10,000 nucleotides of DNA, taken from NCBI GenBank assembly GCA_905221605.1, contig CAJNDS010000291.1:26545-36544 (forward strand), written 5' to 3'. Position 1 is the first letter of the stretch, and every line of letters starts with the position of its first letter. Under the pieces are notes generated by a model that was not told where the DNA came from, did no database searches, and saw nothing but the letters and a program-made list of their open reading frames with translations. The position numbers and the translations under genes were made by a program. Positions 8,152-10,000 of the stretch are shown here, in pieces. Source of the DNA: Symbiodinium natans. Taxonomy: Eukaryota; Sar; Dinophyceae; Suessiales; Symbiodiniaceae.

Positions 8152-8263
8152 GGTTGAAAAAGAGAAAGCGTTCACATAGTACATAGAGGTCCCTCGTACA
8201 TATATATATATATATGTACGAGGGACCTCTGTGTACTATGTGAACGCTTTCTCTTTTTCAACC
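8152..8263. repeat. Near-perfect 112-bp hairpin (foldback element)
   Basis: Arms 8152-8207 and 8208-8263 are reverse complements over 56 bp with a single T/G difference at 8184/8231, which would still pair as a wobble in RNA. The outer 13 bases of each arm are GGTTGAAAAAGAG / CTCTTTTTCAACC, shared with the surrounding array. The inner part (AAAGCGTTCACATAGTAC, then AGAGGTCCCTCGTACA) is unlike the array and closes on a (TA)n centre. There is no coding capacity and no target-site duplication that can be separated from the repeats. It resembles a small foldback MITE, but a replication-born palindrome is equally possible. Confidence 0.93.
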
Positions 8264-9780
8264 GTTTTAACCATTTCAGTCACTTCAACCAATTGCTTCA
8301 AATGGTTGAAACCGTTGAAACGGTTGAAATGGTTGAAAAAGAGAGGTTTTCAACCGTTTCAACCATTTCAACCATTTCAAAAATGGTTGAAACGGTTGAA
8401 ATGGTTGAAACAGAGAGGTTTTCAACCGTTTCAACCATTTCAACCATTTCAACCAATTGTTGAAACGGTTGAAAAAGAGAGGTTTTCAACCATTCCAACC
8501 ATTTCAACCGTTTCAACCAATTGGTTGAAATGGTTGAAACGGTTGAAATGGTTGAAAAAGAGAGGTTTTCAACCATTTCAACCGTTTCAACCATTTCAAA
8601 AATGGTTGAAACGGTTGAAACGGTTGAAAAGGAGAGATTTTCAACCATTTCAACCGTTTCAACCATTTCAAAAATGGTTGAAACGGTTGAAATGGTTGAA
8701 ACAGAGAGGTTTTTAACCATTTCAACGATTTCAACCGTTTCAACCAATTGGTTGAAGTGGTTGAAATGGTTGAAATGGTTGAAAAAGAGAGGGTTTCAAC
8801 CATTTCAACCGTTTCAACCATTTCGAAAATGGTTGAAACGGTTGAAATGGTTGAAAAAGAGAGGTTTTCAACCATTTCAACCGTTTCAACCATTTCAACC
8901 AATTGGTTGAAATGGTTGAAACGGTTGAAACGGTTGAAAAAGAGAGGTTTTCAACCATTTCAACCATTTCAACCGTTTCAACCGTTTCAACCGTTTCAAC
9001 CAATTGGTTGAAATGGTTGAAATGGTTGAAACGGTTGAAACGGTTGAAAAAGAGAGGGTTTCAACCATTTCAACCGTTTCAACCATTTCAAAAATGGTTG
9101 AAACGGTTGAAATGGTTGAAGAAGAGGTTTTCAACCATTTCAACCATTTCAACCGTTTCAACCGTTTCAACCAATTGGTTGAAATGGTTGAAACGGTTAA
9201 AACGGTTGAAAAAGAGAGGTTTTCAACCATTTCAACCGTTTCAACCATTTCAAAAATGGTTGAAACGGTTGAAATGGTTGAAAAAGGGAGGTTTTCAACC
9301 ATTTCAACCGTTTCAACCGTTTCAACCAATTGGTTGAAATGGTTGAAACGGTTGAAATGGTTGAAAAAGAGAGGATTTCAACCGTTTCAACCAATTCAAA
9401 AATGGTTGAAACGGTTGAAATGGTTGAAACAGAGAGGTTTTCAACCGTTTCAACCATTTCAACCATTTCAACCATTTCAAAAATGGTTGAAACGGTTGAA
9501 AAAGAGAGGTTTTCAACCATTTCAACCGTTTCAACCATTTCAACCAATTGGTTGAAATGGTTGAAATGGTTGAAAAAGAGAGGTTTTCAACCATTTCAAC
9601 CGTTTCAACCATTTCAAAAATGGTTGAAACGGTTGAAACGGTTGAAACGGTTGAAAAAAAGGAGGTTTTCAACCATTTCAACCGTTTCAACCGTTTCAAC
9701 CATTTCAACCGTTTCAACCGTTTCAACCATTTCAAAAATGGTTGAAACGGTTGAAATGGTTGAAAAAGAGAGGTTTTCAA
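8264..9780. repeat. Nested foldback minisatellite of GGTTGAAAC / GGTTGAAAT words
   Basis: About 1.5 kb is built almost entirely from the 9-bp word GGTTGAAAY and its reverse complement. Two to seven words in one orientation are followed by a turn and then words in the other. There are three kinds of turn: CCAATTGG (for example 8518, 8902, 9002, 9175, 9329, 9547), TTTCAAAAATGG (8380, 8597, 8672, 9091, 9253, 9616, 9735) and a purine spacer AAAAAGAGAGG (about 18 copies, for example 8336, 8558, 8938, 9574, 9766). Any run can pair with the neighbour on either side. Because the word is 9 bp and free of stops in most frames, both strands carry spurious open frames of repeating QPF, STI/STV, WLK and MVE/TVE tripeptides. 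Confidence 0.96.
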
Positions 9781-9786
9781 CCCTCT

Positions 9787-9950
9787 GGACACGCGCAAAT
9801 GCTGCTATTTACAGTATTTGCAGCCTGTGGCAACGCAGAAATGCCGCTATTCACAGTATTTGCAGACTTTGGCAACGCAGAAATGCTGTGATTGACAGTA
9901 TTTCCGCCTCTGCAAACGCAGAAATTTTTCAATTTGCAGCACTCGCAGCT
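9787..9950. repeat. 42-bp minisatellite, nearly four copies
   Basis: Units of ACGCAGAAATGCYGCTATT, then ACAGTATTTGCAG and a variable end, start at 9791, 9833, 9875 and 9916, giving periods of 42, 42 and 41. The last copy is degraded. The minus strand is open across them (9777-9977) as a 14-residue repeat such as ANTVNSGISALPQA. The period of 42 keeps frame, but copy number is small, the open frame merges into the neighbouring satellite, and there is no clear start. I treat it as non-coding by default. The remaining bases to 10000 hold nothing I can assign. Confidence 0.85.
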
Positions 9951-10000
9951 GAACCAAGAACCAAGGCCGAGCCACACCTTTGCAAGGGAAACATGGCCGA

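Noticed and set aside
8231-9555. Long open frames on both strands encoding WLK, QPF, MVE/TVE or STI/STV repeats.
   Set aside because: They come from a 9-bp word that lacks stops in most frames. Similar frames occur on both strands at once and begin and end with the satellite.

Overview
The window looks like nuclear DNA of a eukaryote. It has GT-AG splice signals that join open frames, an interstitial array of the TTTAGGG telomere-type repeat, long microsatellites, and several kilobases of tandem repeats. It has no bacterial-style operon or ribosome-site layout. TTTAGGG repeats occur in land plants, many green algae, and alveolates such as chromerids, dinoflagellates and some coccidians. A chromerid alga is my best guess, but that is inference, and no gene here fixes the taxon.

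Positions 1-2627 are the gene-bearing part. I see two likely spliced genes on the + strand, neither of a family I recognise. Gene A (about 93-1274) has a clear single transmembrane segment, but its 5' end and first splice junction are unclear. Gene B (1645-2627) resolves into four exons whose phases all agree. It predicts a 206-residue protein starting MGFCCS, a classic N-myristoylation plus palmitoylation signature. A nine-unit TTTAGGG array lies between the two genes.

Positions 2684-6425 are repetitive and non-coding. First comes an AT-rich palindrome with a damaged copy of a foldback element. Next is a 3 kb field of diverged, pyrimidine-rich repeats, including a stretch duplicated 1,044 bp apart. 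Within it, six CTCTCTCTAA units run into (CT)59. Minor tandem repeats and simple-sequence tracts follow.

Positions 6531-9950 are a chain of different minisatellites placed end to end. Four consecutive families (6885-7195, 7195-7925, 7926-8151, 8264-9780) have different or only related sequences but the same design: short words in alternating orientation, so each block is a string of foldback hairpins. A nearly perfect 112-bp hairpin with a TA-rich centre (8152-8263) is embedded between two of them and is related to the damaged copy near 2700. This foldback chain is the most unusual part of the window. Its open frames on both strands come from stop-free 9-bp words, not from genes.
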